Of a stretch of 8,217 nt of DNA, positions 1 through 8,135 are shown in pieces. Position 1 is the stretch's first letter; the number at the start of each line of letters is the position of its first letter. The translations under genes and the position numbers were made by a program. This DNA comes from Tannerella sp. (GTDB lineage: Bacteria; Bacteroidota; Bacteroidia; Bacteroidales; Tannerellaceae). The notes below the pieces were generated by a model that ran no database searches, had not been told where the DNA came from, and saw only the letters and a program-made list of their open reading frames with translations. The stretch lies in assembly GCA_031260095.1 (NCBI GenBank), contig JAIRKN010000216.1, positions 1 to 8,217 of the forward strand, written 5' to 3'.

Positions 1-60
1 AAAACTTTCCACTTGCTTTTCTTTTTCCAATAAACTCCGGAATTTTGGTTCTATCCACTA

Positions 61-3000
61 TTATTCATTAAGTGAAATCTGAATGCTTACGCCATAATTG
101 GAATTAGACGTTGGGAAAGATGTGCTTGAAACCAATGGTTCGCTAATCTGAACATCATAATATGCGCGCAAAGTGACTTTCCGGCTGAATGCATAATCGG
201 CTGAAAACTGTATCATTTTGGAAACCGTTCCCTGTGTCGCCTGCGTATATCCGTCCTCCAGTTTTCTGAGAAGCGATAAGGCTTTGCGGTATGTATAATC
301 CAATCGCACGGTAAGATCATTGCTAAAATCCCCCTTCTTTTTAAGTTTAAGGATTTTGTTAAACTCTGCATATTTATAGCCAAGGCTGACCGTAATATCA
401 TCCGTATAGGCTTCCACCATCTGATAGGAGGTAACATTCAGATTAATCGTACGCGATTTGGAATATTTACTGCCGGCTGTTATATTATTCGTAAAAGTTG
501 CGTCAAGTCCCAATAAAGGATTGAAACTTTCCGACAATGTGACGGAAGCGATTTCATACCCCATAGAAGGAACCGGGACATTCATCTCTACATTCGGAAT
601 ATATCCGAGATCTCCGCCGATTCCGGCATTCACCCAGCTCAGGTATGTATTATACCCTCCAACACTATAGACCCCACTATACCGGTGAGACAGCGTCATA
701 CTTTTAAAATTGCGCTTTATAGAGGGTATTTGTATCAGTCCTTCATACGTAATGTTCCAGTTCGGCAACAGACTTTTCAATGAAGGAAATGCCGTAAGAC
801 CTACCTTATTAGGATTTTTATTCGTGTATGCCGCGATAAAAGCAGGGATCAACACATCACTTGAGTTTAATCCCGAACCTCCTATATTCGGATTATACTC
901 CTGATTGGCATAATTTGTCCCTTTCAGGAAACCGGCATCCGGATATTGCGTACCCATATAACGATCTTTTATAGATGATGCGATTATCGCTCTGTTATCA
1001 AGCATTTTTTGGAACACGCCGGAGTTATATCCTTTACGCGCATCCCCGGAACCGGAAAAGAGTCCACCCAATCCAATCGTTGTCATGGAGAAATTTCCAC
1101 TTCTGATTTCCGGCATTCCCGCGTACATATATTGTATTTCCGTATCACGAGAATCCAGATAATTTGCATTCAGATTAATTTTAAGCCCCGGTAATGGTTC
1201 TAAAAGAGCGCTTCCTGTCAGTGTTTTTGAAGAATTGATCATGGCCGGCGTGATATTATCGCTGTTATAGATAAACCAGTTTTTCCCTGCCGCATTATCT
1301 ATGAATGAACGGCGCACGTCGCCAAAAGCAAATCCCCATCCCGGTGCACGTCCCGTCGCAGTCGAACCTTGCCCGAACCAGTCGCCTATATCCGGCATAA
1401 ATCCGGGAATATACATACCGTCGGTCAATGAGTACTGGATTTGAATACGACGTATCATCATCAACGTACGGGCGCTGTATTCCGCCAGTTTATACGTAAA
1501 GTTTTCTTCTCTGGCCGGCGCGGGACGTACGGATAATTTCAGAGTAACCGTATCTTTATTCGTAATACGCACACGCGCATAATCTATCGGTTTATAGGAT
1601 ACCTTATATTTCTTTGTGCTGTCGCTTTTAAGCCGTGCATTAATAATAACCTTCTGTGTAAGCATATTATGCTGTACAATCGCTCCGCTGTCGGGGTTTA
1701 GGGTAACCTCTATCTCAAGATCCTTTGGTCGTGCTCTTTTTGTATTCTTTTTAGGAGTAGTTGCCGTATTCCTGTTCAAATTACTCTTCTGATTTACTTT
1801 TTTGAGAAATTCGTTCTTATTATAAAAGGAAAGCAGATTAAACGTGCCTTGAAAGTCTATATTACGTTGATTCTTGATTGCATTCCCTATGATTGTTTCT
1901 TCATCGACATACGAACCTTTTTCCCAGTTATAAGTTGCTTTATACGAAAGCTGACTCATTATCCAGTCTACGACAGGAATCTGCTGGAAAGGGAAGGTAT
2001 ACGTTACCAGAAATGACTGGTCATACAAAAGCGGTGTTCCCAGATCGGCAATACTCTTTTTAACAGAATCCTTCCATACCTGATATTGATCCGGATTCAG
2101 TTTTTTGTTCACCTGGACATACGGCTCCTCTATGCGCGCATTTGTAGCGGACGTCAGGTTCAACGACAGATTCGACAATACATTCCAACGTATATCGAAT
2201 GACCGGTCCCAGAAAAAGTTCTGGCTGAATGAAACCGGAATACTGCCGGAATTGCTGAGATTGGTCAAATCTCGTAATTGTATTTCATAATAGTTTCTCG
2301 TCATTGAATTCTGGATACTCAACGACGACGGCATATAATAAAAAGCAAATTGGCGTAAATAGGCTGCATTTTTATTCCCCTCCTGTATTTTGGCAAATGG
2401 TTTTAATGGTTGTATATACGGAGTATAAGAATATCCCAGATTCGCCTGATAATTTTTCGTGGTTTCATAGGTAGTTTCCGGATTCGTCCGGGTTTCTTCA
2501 TTGGAAGCATATCCCATTGAAAAATTAGCCGGGTCGTAAGGCATTGGCCTTTTACTTCTTACATCGACGCGCATATTATTAAGTGCAATCGCTTTCGTCG
2601 TCAACACATCATTGGAAAAACTGCGTATAGAGTCTTTTCCGGCTTTCCCCGGCTCGTTATCAATGGCTTCTTTCAGCAAAATATCCTGATCCAGCGGATT
2701 ATACTGGGGTGAGATCACTTCTTTTGAATAAGCATAATATAACGGCAGGGAGACTCTTACTTTCTCCGGGAACAGTTTCCCAAGTTGAACCATTGTAGCA
2801 ATACTAAACTGGGAATAATCTTCCATACTTCGTTCGGATACAGACTGCTCCAATCCGCCAAAGCCTGCCGTTTCGATATTCCCGCTGGCATTAACGGTTG
2901 CAAAATCAGAAACATTCAGATTCATATTCGCATTGGCAGCCCATCCTCCCGATTCGTCAAAATCCGTTACACGCAACTCATTGATCCACACTTCGGCGCT

Positions 3001-6000
3001 CTTTATATCCTTCGAACGATTCCGCACGCCGATCATGATCACCTGTACATCCGACAAAGTAGGATTTCCGACAATACTTATAGTGTTACGGTTATTGTCC
3101 GGATCATTCTTCGAATATACGGTACCGTACGTAACTCCGCTTTCCGCATTACTTTTTTCACGGTTACGACTGAGCTTCAACTCCGTAAGCGCCTCCAAAC
3201 GGAAATCCGGTTTATTTTCGGCCGGCCATACTTCATGCCGGTCTATACTCCCGAATGGCGTAAGGCTCAACGGGATTTCATATTCGTAATAGTTATTTTT
3301 GTAATCGGTACCCAAACGGATAAATACGGAAAGATCTCCATTCTGCAAGTCGGTCACATCATCTACCGGTTTTTCCGCATGAACATACAACTGCATCCGT
3401 TTATAACGGCGCAAGTCATAACTGGTCGTTTTATATACAGCGCGAGCGTCCTGTGAAGCCAGATCCGTAATCTTTAAGGAGAGAGATTGTTCGTTCTGCT
3501 GACGTAACTGTGGCTGACTGGGATCGGTAATACGTGTAACATCAGGTGGAAGCCGGTAGTTTATCGGCTCACGGTTGCCATTCTCTTCGATATTTACAGT
3601 CGATACGGATAACGAGCCTGTAACCGCAGGTATTGCATCGGACTTATACAACGGTTGCTGATAAGGCCGCCATTCACCGCGCACCAATGAGAACTTACCG
3701 AAACGCAAGACCGTCGTCTGACTGAATCCGGCCATATACGCACGCATGAACCGGATAGAATTAAAATCATTAATATTCCCCACCTTGTGATGATATTCCC
3801 GGATAGGTATCTTAAACTGATACCAGGTCACATCTTCCGATGTCTTATTGGCAAGCGTAACCCTTGCCGTCCGTTTATCCACAATATAGTTCGTTCCTAC
3901 GACCATATCTTCCGGACGAATAGAAACGCGATACTGGTAATATTTCTCATGCTCATTCATGGTATAATCCTGATTGAAATCCTCCGTATCGGGGATCATC
4001 TTGGACGACGAATTATACGATTCCGCCGAATTTCCGGCCTCCCTTGAGTTTCCTTCCACTCCATTGTAGCGTTTATAGCGGGTCAGTATATCCGCACGTT
4101 CATCATCATAGGCCGAGTTGCGGAAATAACGGTAGTTATCTCCGGCAGGATCGTTGAATGGCGATAACGAGTTGTTTTTCATCTGCAAAACGGTTTCCTG
4201 GGACAGTTTACTTTCCAGTTTATCCAGATAATCCTTATATGCGGGAAATCTTTTTTCTTCTTCCGAAGAAAGACCATTGAGGCCCACATCTTGAAGCATA
4301 CGTGCGTTCGCCGTATTATCAAAAGCATATACGGTACTTTGCTGTTTCGGTATTTTCCCCCAAACCGTCGTATCAACCTGCGACAAATCGCCGTCAACAG
4401 GCAAACCGTTCTCAAAAAATTTCTTTTCGTCTTTCAGTATATCTTCCGAGATCTCGCCCAGATTAAAATATAAATCGCCGCCTTTATGGCGCTGGTCATA
4501 GATAAACGGATCCATGACCCAAAACTCAATATACTGGATATTCGCCGCGTCAAAATCTGTCTGCTCCAGATTGCGCATAATACCTCCCCAACGTTTTTCA
4601 GGAGAAGTCAACAGCCCGTCATTGTCGATATTATCGGCATCCAGATTATAAGGGCCACGCTCATTCGGATAATACGCCAAGTTCAATATATTCAGATAAC
4701 TATTCTCATTATAACCCTGATCCCTGTTTGGAAACAATTCCCTTATCTGGACAGCGCGTACACGATGATCCGACAAATCATCATCCGTCATATACGAAGG
4801 ACGTAAAGAAGAATTTCTACGGGTAAACAGCCCGTCTATATAATACCACGCCAGCAATGCGCGGTTCTTGCCGTAATCCACATTATTCACAAGGCTTGCC
4901 TCCGGGAACAACGCGGTCGCTTTATGATCGTCGTAAGGAGTACTGGCAAGATTCCAAAAGTAAGGATTCAGCAAATCTAATTCGCTCTGGGTTGATTCGA
5001 AGTCATCCAGATAAGAATATTTGCCGGTATACTTGTTTTCATAATGGCCTGCGATCAGGTGTGCAAACTCGGCATTGACGGAGAAGCTGCTCGGTTGCGT
5101 CAACGAAAGTAGGGGCAACTTATCAAACATATTGGTCAACCACTGACTTTCGCCTTTATAATCCATATTCACCCCCCAGAGGGTATTTTTTACGGATTCT
5201 TCTCCAAACGCAGTTTTTGTCGTAAGCGGCATTTCCGACAGGTGCATGATCGTAGCCCCCATATTGAAATCTTTAGAAAACGCATAACCCAGATCCGCCC
5301 CAAACATTGTTTTCCTCTGCGTACTGAATGTTGACTGATTCTCCAGTGAGACATTAATAGCGGCATTACTGTTAAGTAGATTCTCGTTCAGGATCGTGAC
5401 CGTCCCGGAACTGTAATTAACGATATAATCTATATTTTCGGCAAGAATGATCCCGTTCGCCCGGACAACAACAGACCCCCGTGCCACATTGTTGGCGCCT
5501 AATTGCAGCACATTAGAGGACGAGCCGGTATACTGTCCGCGTAACAGGAATTTATTTTTCTCCGCAATCTGCCGTGCAACCGTTAATGTGGAATCATATA
5601 ACTCCTGATAGACATATTTATTCGCAATCTCATCATTCCCTATTTTTTCACGAAGATGTGATCCGAAAGGTTCAACAACCGGAAAGACAATGCGTCCGTT
5701 ACGGGATATAATGGTATATCCCTCCACAAAATCGAAAAACCCGTCGCCGGAATCATCTCCCTGACCGACTACTTCATTATTTGAATTCAGACGGTCCAGG
5801 TTCATCACTTTCAGCAGCGTCCGTCCTTTTATATCTCCTTCCGGGATCGTATAAACATACGTCCCGGCCGTATCGCTTTGATAGAGAATATCCAGGCGGA
5901 ATTTCTTTTGTTGCACCGATTGAGCATTCAGAGAATAAATATTTTTCATCATCAGGTTCCACACCGGCATAGCCGGAGAGGAAGAGGTACCTTTCAGCAA

Positions 6001-7524
6001 TTTTAAATACAGGCATTTCTGACCGTTTTCCGTATCATCGCCGGAAAACTCTCCCACCTGGTAGACCGTACCGTTATAGCTATACTCGAAAGCGACGGCC
6101 AGCACATCGTCCGTTTGCAGTTTGGAGGTATTGAGCGAGATATAACCCAGTTGCTTGTTAAATGTATATTCGGTTGGCGACAACATACGGGCGCTTTCTA
6201 TTTTTTCATAATCCCGCCCGCCCTCTATAAAGCCGTCAAACGCCTGATTGACCTTACTGTTGTCACGCGCTTCCGAATAACGGTCTACTACCGTGCGATA
6301 TAATGTATTCGCTTCGTTATAGGGAATTTTTTCGCTACCGGAAGGGGCAAACTGAGGATTGCTGATATGATCCCGTTCGCCAAGATCCGAGAAGGCGACG
6401 ATGTTGCGGGTCTGCCCCTGAATACTGCTTTTATTCGTTATCCAGACCTCTATACGGGTGATCGAAACAGCCGACGATATATAAGGAATTTTAGCCATTG
6501 CCTTATCGTATGTATCGCGAAAATAATGAGCCAGAAAATAATGGCGGTTTTCATCATAATTATCCACCGAAAGTTCAAATTCACTCATCTGCGAGCTTCC
6601 TTTCGACGAAACGCTTCTCGAATCCGATTCCTGCTGCGCGACAAGGGCCTTTACACGCAATTTCCCAAACTGTAGGTCTGTTTTTACGCCAAACAGCGCC
6701 GCGCCGCCACGGATAAGGGAATTATTCGTATTCATACTTACATTCCCTCCTTCCAGTGATTTGACGATCTCATCTTCTTCGCCCTGATATCCCAGTTTCA
6801 GCTTAGCCGCGTCAAAATCAAAAGATGCTTCGGTATTATAGTTCATATCGAAGTTCACTTTCGTTCCGACGGAGGCGCGCATATTCATCTGCACATCCGT
6901 ATTAAAATTAAAGAATGTACGGCTGCGTGATTTCTCCGGCAAGGAAGGATTATTTGTTTTACTCGTCTTAAGTCCTAAATCCAATCCTAACGTACCTTGT
7001 GATCTCAGGCGAACACCTCCGGGACCGAACAATTTGTCTGCTCCGCCGATATCAAACTGCATATCCATCAGATTCAACTGATTGCCTCCCCGTCCGTCAG
7101 GACCCAGGCTATCCAGAACGGCCCGGTGTCGTTCATAAAAATACCGGTTTATCGACTGGCGCAGGCTATAATCCTGATACTCTTCCGGCGTCATCAACAA
7201 GGGGGTACCCAGATCAAGATCGCCGACTTTCGAACGAAACCGGTACGTCCCTGTTCGCAAATCATACTCTACCTCCGTCTTCAAATTTTCCGGATCACGC
7301 AGGTCGGAGGCATTCTTCTTCTCCAGATCATCATATTCTTCCGGGACTGTCTTTTTCACGGGAATACGGGGTTTTACGACCGTATCGTCAGGCATCACAT
7401 AATCCGGGTCGGAAAGAGCGGATGCCGGCGACTCTGCCTTAAAACCGGGATATCCGGCATTCAGCCCCCATATTCCGGATAGACATACGATGATCGTTAT
7501 AATAAATTTAATGCCCCTTTTCAT
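61..7524 (-). CDS. sprA: SprA/Sov family outer-membrane translocon of the type IX secretion system
   Basis: Family role: the very large outer-membrane barrel through which T9SS cargo leaves the periplasm. F. johnsoniae SprA is a 36-strand barrel with a lateral gate that associates with PorV and a plug protein; the P. gingivalis orthologue is Sov. Seen here: 2487 residues without interruption, close to family size. Residues 1-23 form a signal peptide (KRGIK, hydrophobic core, likely cleavage after LNA); C14 has Val before it, so there is no lipobox. Family-type blocks run in order: EGGNVSMNTNNSLIRG near 258-273, EVWITN with W361, NGRIVFPVVEPFG 609-621, YLDDFES 838-844, FWVMDPF 1001-1007, RFGKFSLVRGEWRPY ending about 1288, VWINELRV with W1513, PGWGFAFGD 2061-2069, GNFSM 2143-2147, DVLIPAF 2223-2229 and LPNW ending at 2256. 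The last residues (NYGVSIQISLNE) look like a closing beta strand. The ATG lies 17 bp after ruvA. Motifs are recalled from the family, not aligned; the family call is very secure. Confidence 0.97.
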   Translation of the reverse strand: MKRGIKFIITIIVCLSGIWGLNAGYPGFKAESPASALSDPDYVMPDDTVVKPRIPVKKTVPEEYDDLEKKNASDLRDPENLKTEVEYDLRTGTYRFRSKVGDLDLGTPLLMTPEEYQDYSLRQSINRYFYERHRAVLDSLGPDGRGGNQLNLMDMQFDIGGADKLFGPGGVRLRSQGTLGLDLGLKTSKTNNPSLPEKSRSRTFFNFNTDVQMNMRASVGTKVNFDMNYNTEASFDFDAAKLKLGYQGEEDEIVKSLEGGNVSMNTNNSLIRGGAALFGVKTDLQFGKLRVKALVAQQESDSRSVSSKGSSQMSEFELSVDNYDENRHYFLAHYFRDTYDKAMAKIPYISSAVSITRIEVWITNKSSIQGQTRNIVAFSDLGERDHISNPQFAPSGSEKIPYNEANTLYRTVVDRYSEARDNSKVNQAFDGFIEGGRDYEKIESARMLSPTEYTFNKQLGYISLNTSKLQTDDVLAVAFEYSYNGTVYQVGEFSGDDTENGQKCLYLKLLKGTSSSPAMPVWNLMMKNIYSLNAQSVQQKKFRLDILYQSDTAGTYVYTIPEGDIKGRTLLKVMNLDRLNSNNEVVGQGDDSGDGFFDFVEGYTIISRNGRIVFPVVEPFGSHLREKIGNDEIANKYVYQELYDSTLTVARQIAEKNKFLLRGQYTGSSSNVLQLGANNVARGSVVVRANGIILAENIDYIVNYSSGTVTILNENLLNSNAAINVSLENQSTFSTQRKTMFGADLGYAFSKDFNMGATIMHLSEMPLTTKTAFGEESVKNTLWGVNMDYKGESQWLTNMFDKLPLLSLTQPSSFSVNAEFAHLIAGHYENKYTGKYSYLDDFESTQSELDLLNPYFWNLASTPYDDHKATALFPEASLVNNVDYGKNRALLAWYYIDGLFTRRNSSLRPSYMTDDDLSDHRVRAVQIRELFPNRDQGYNENSYLNILNLAYYPNERGPYNLDADNIDNDGLLTSPEKRWGGIMRNLEQTDFDAANIQYIEFWVMDPFIYDQRHKGGDLYFNLGEISEDILKDEKKFFENGLPVDGDLSQVDTTVWGKIPKQQSTVYAFDNTANARMLQDVGLNGLSSEEEKRFPAYKDYLDKLESKLSQETVLQMKNNSLSPFNDPAGDNYRYFRNSAYDDERADILTRYKRYNGVEGNSREAGNSAESYNSSSKMIPDTEDFNQDYTMNEHEKYYQYRVSIRPEDMVVGTNYIVDKRTARVTLANKTSEDVTWYQFKIPIREYHHKVGNINDFNSIRFMRAYMAGFSQTTVLRFGKFSLVRGEWRPYQQPLYKSDAIPAVTGSLSVSTVNIEENGNREPINYRLPPDVTRITDPSQPQLRQQNEQSLSLKITDLASQDARAVYKTTSYDLRRYKRMQLYVHAEKPVDDVTDLQNGDLSVFIRLGTDYKNNYYEYEIPLSLTPFGSIDRHEVWPAENKPDFRLEALTELKLSRNREKSNAESGVTYGTVYSKNDPDNNRNTISIVGNPTLSDVQVIMIGVRNRSKDIKSAEVWINELRVTDFDESGGWAANANMNLNVSDFATVNASGNIETAGFGGLEQSVSERSMEDYSQFSIATMVQLGKLFPEKVRVSLPLYYAYSKEVISPQYNPLDQDILLKEAIDNEPGKAGKDSIRSFSNDVLTTKAIALNNMRVDVRSKRPMPYDPANFSMGYASNEETRTNPETTYETTKNYQANLGYSYTPYIQPLKPFAKIQEGNKNAAYLRQFAFYYMPSSLSIQNSMTRNYYEIQLRDLTNLSNSGSIPVSFSQNFFWDRSFDIRWNVLSNLSLNLTSATNARIEEPYVQVNKKLNPDQYQVWKDSVKKSIADLGTPLLYDQSFLVTYTFPFQQIPVVDWIMSQLSYKATYNWEKGSYVDEETIIGNAIKNQRNIDFQGTFNLLSFYNKNEFLKKVNQKSNLNRNTATTPKKNTKRARPKDLEIEVTLNPDSGAIVQHNMLTQKVIINARLKSDSTKKYKVSYKPIDYARVRITNKDTVTLKLSVRPAPAREENFTYKLAEYSARTLMMIRRIQIQYSLTDGMYIPGFMPDIGDWFGQGSTATGRAPGWGFAFGDVRRSFIDNAAGKNWFIYNSDNITPAMINSSKTLTGSALLEPLPGLKINLNANYLDSRDTEIQYMYAGMPEIRSGNFSMTTIGLGGLFSGSGDARKGYNSGVFQKMLDNRAIIASSIKDRYMGTQYPDAGFLKGTNYANQEYNPNIGGSGLNSSDVLIPAFIAAYTNKNPNKVGLTAFPSLKSLLPNWNITYEGLIQIPSIKRNFKSMTLSHRYSGVYSVGGYNTYLSWVNAGIGGDLGYIPNVEMNVPVPSMGYEIASVTLSESFNPLLGLDATFTNNITAGSKYSKSRTINLNVTSYQMVEAYTDDITVSLGYKYAEFNKILKLKKKGDFSNDLTVRLDYTYRKALSLLRKLEDGYTQATQGTVSKMIQFSADYAFSRKVTLRAYYDVQISEPLVSSTSFPTSNSNYGVSIQISLNE

Positions 7525-7534
7525 TTAATGTCAG

Positions 7535-7538
7535 TCCT
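7535..7538 (-). promoter_or_regulatory. possible ribosome binding site of sprA
   Basis: In the 17-bp gap between the ruvA stop and the sprA start, the minus strand reads TACAGGACTGACATTAA followed by ATG. AGGA lies 10 bases before the ATG, a slightly long but workable Shine-Dalgarno spacing. It supports the chosen sprA start, which also gives a full signal peptide. Bacteroidota depend little on Shine-Dalgarno pairing, so this may be chance; ribosomes ending ruvA could also reinitiate here. Confidence 0.35.
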
Positions 7539-7541
7539 GTA

Positions 7542-8135
7542 TCAAAGTATTTTCAACGCATCTTTTATAGCCTGTTCAACCGGGATAGACGGCGTTTTTT
7601 TCAGAATAGAAGCAACCGCTTTCTGCGAGGCTATTTTCTGAAACCCCAGCATCACCAGGGCGGCGACGGCTCCGTCCGCCGTATCGGAGGAACGCCCTCC
7701 CGCCATAGACTGACCTTTCCCGGACAGGCCTTCTATCGGCCTGACCTTATTCCGCAAATCAACCACGATACGTTGTGCGGTTTTACTTCCTATACCCTTG
7801 ATAGACGTAAGACTGACGTCATCACCGGAAGCAATCACATGGATCAGATCGAAAGGTGGTAGCGACGACAGGATCATACGGGCCGTATTAGGCCCCACGC
7901 CCGAAACAGAAGTTAGCAACAGAAACAGTTCCCGTTCCTCGCGGGTGGCAAAACCATACAGGAGGTGTGCATCTTCACGGATGACCTCATATACATATAT
8001 TTTTCCTTCTTTCAGACCATTGAAAGCGCTGTACGTCGTCAGAGATATATTTAACTCATACCCGATCCCGCTACATTCCAGCACCATTTGCGTCGGCGAC
8101 AGTTCAGCGATTTCGCCTCTTATATATTCTATCAT
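7542..8135 (-). CDS. ruvA: Holliday junction branch-migration complex DNA-binding subunit RuvA
   Basis: RuvA binds four-way DNA junctions as a tetramer and loads the RuvB ATPase, which drives branch migration before RuvC cuts; it acts in the cytoplasm in recombinational repair. The protein has 197 residues, normal for the family. Residues 1-64 form the OB-fold domain I, opening MIEYIRGEIAEL and containing REDAHLLYGF (53-62). E54 and D55 match the acidic pin (E55/D56 in E. coli) that sits at the junction centre. Two helix-hairpin-helix motifs follow: SGVGPNTA (78-85) and KGIGSKTAQR (113-122). A Gly/Ser-rich linker (about 137-152) leads to the C-terminal RuvB-binding domain III, with AVAALVMLGF (156-165) and ending DALKIL. 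This start gives the canonical MIEYI opening; no clear Shine-Dalgarno lies ahead of it, only AT-rich sequence. sprA follows in the same direction, so the two are probably co-transcribed. No key residue is missing. Confidence 0.98.
   Translation of the reverse strand: MIEYIRGEIAELSPTQMVLECSGIGYELNISLTTYSAFNGLKEGKIYVYEVIREDAHLLYGFATREERELFLLLTSVSGVGPNTARMILSSLPPFDLIHVIASGDDVSLTSIKGIGSKTAQRIVVDLRNKVRPIEGLSGKGQSMAGGRSSDTADGAVAALVMLGFQKIASQKAVASILKKTPSIPVEQAIKDALKIL

Noticed and set aside
1..60. Possible terminator or start of a further gene after sprA.
   Set aside because: The minus strand has no ATG here and I could find no stable inverted repeat followed by a T-run. A purine-rich stretch is present but too generic to call. 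Whether transcription continues beyond the window is undecided.
2785..3456. A 223-codon open frame on the plus strand, opposite the middle of sprA.
   Set aside because: It lies wholly antisense to strongly family-like SprA sequence including the WINELR block. Its translation is rich in Ile, Arg and His without any recognisable domain, typical of a reverse-strand shadow in a long gene.
6999..7442. A 147-codon plus-strand frame opposite the sprA N-terminal region.
   Set aside because: The translation is Pro/Ser/Arg-rich and domain-free, and a second plus-strand frame overlaps it. Shadow of the coding strand.
7483..7485. Possible lipoprotein signal around C14 of SprA.
   Set aside because: The residues before the cysteine are IIV, not a lipobox with Gly/Ala/Ser at -1, and the cysteine sits inside the hydrophobic core. 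A standard signal peptidase I site after LNA fits better.
61..8135. A previously undescribed system (defence island, novel RNA, mobile element).
   Set aside because: Both long genes belong to well-known families, coding density is nearly complete, and there are no terminal repeats, transposase or integrase signatures, repeat-spacer arrays or sizeable unexplained gaps.
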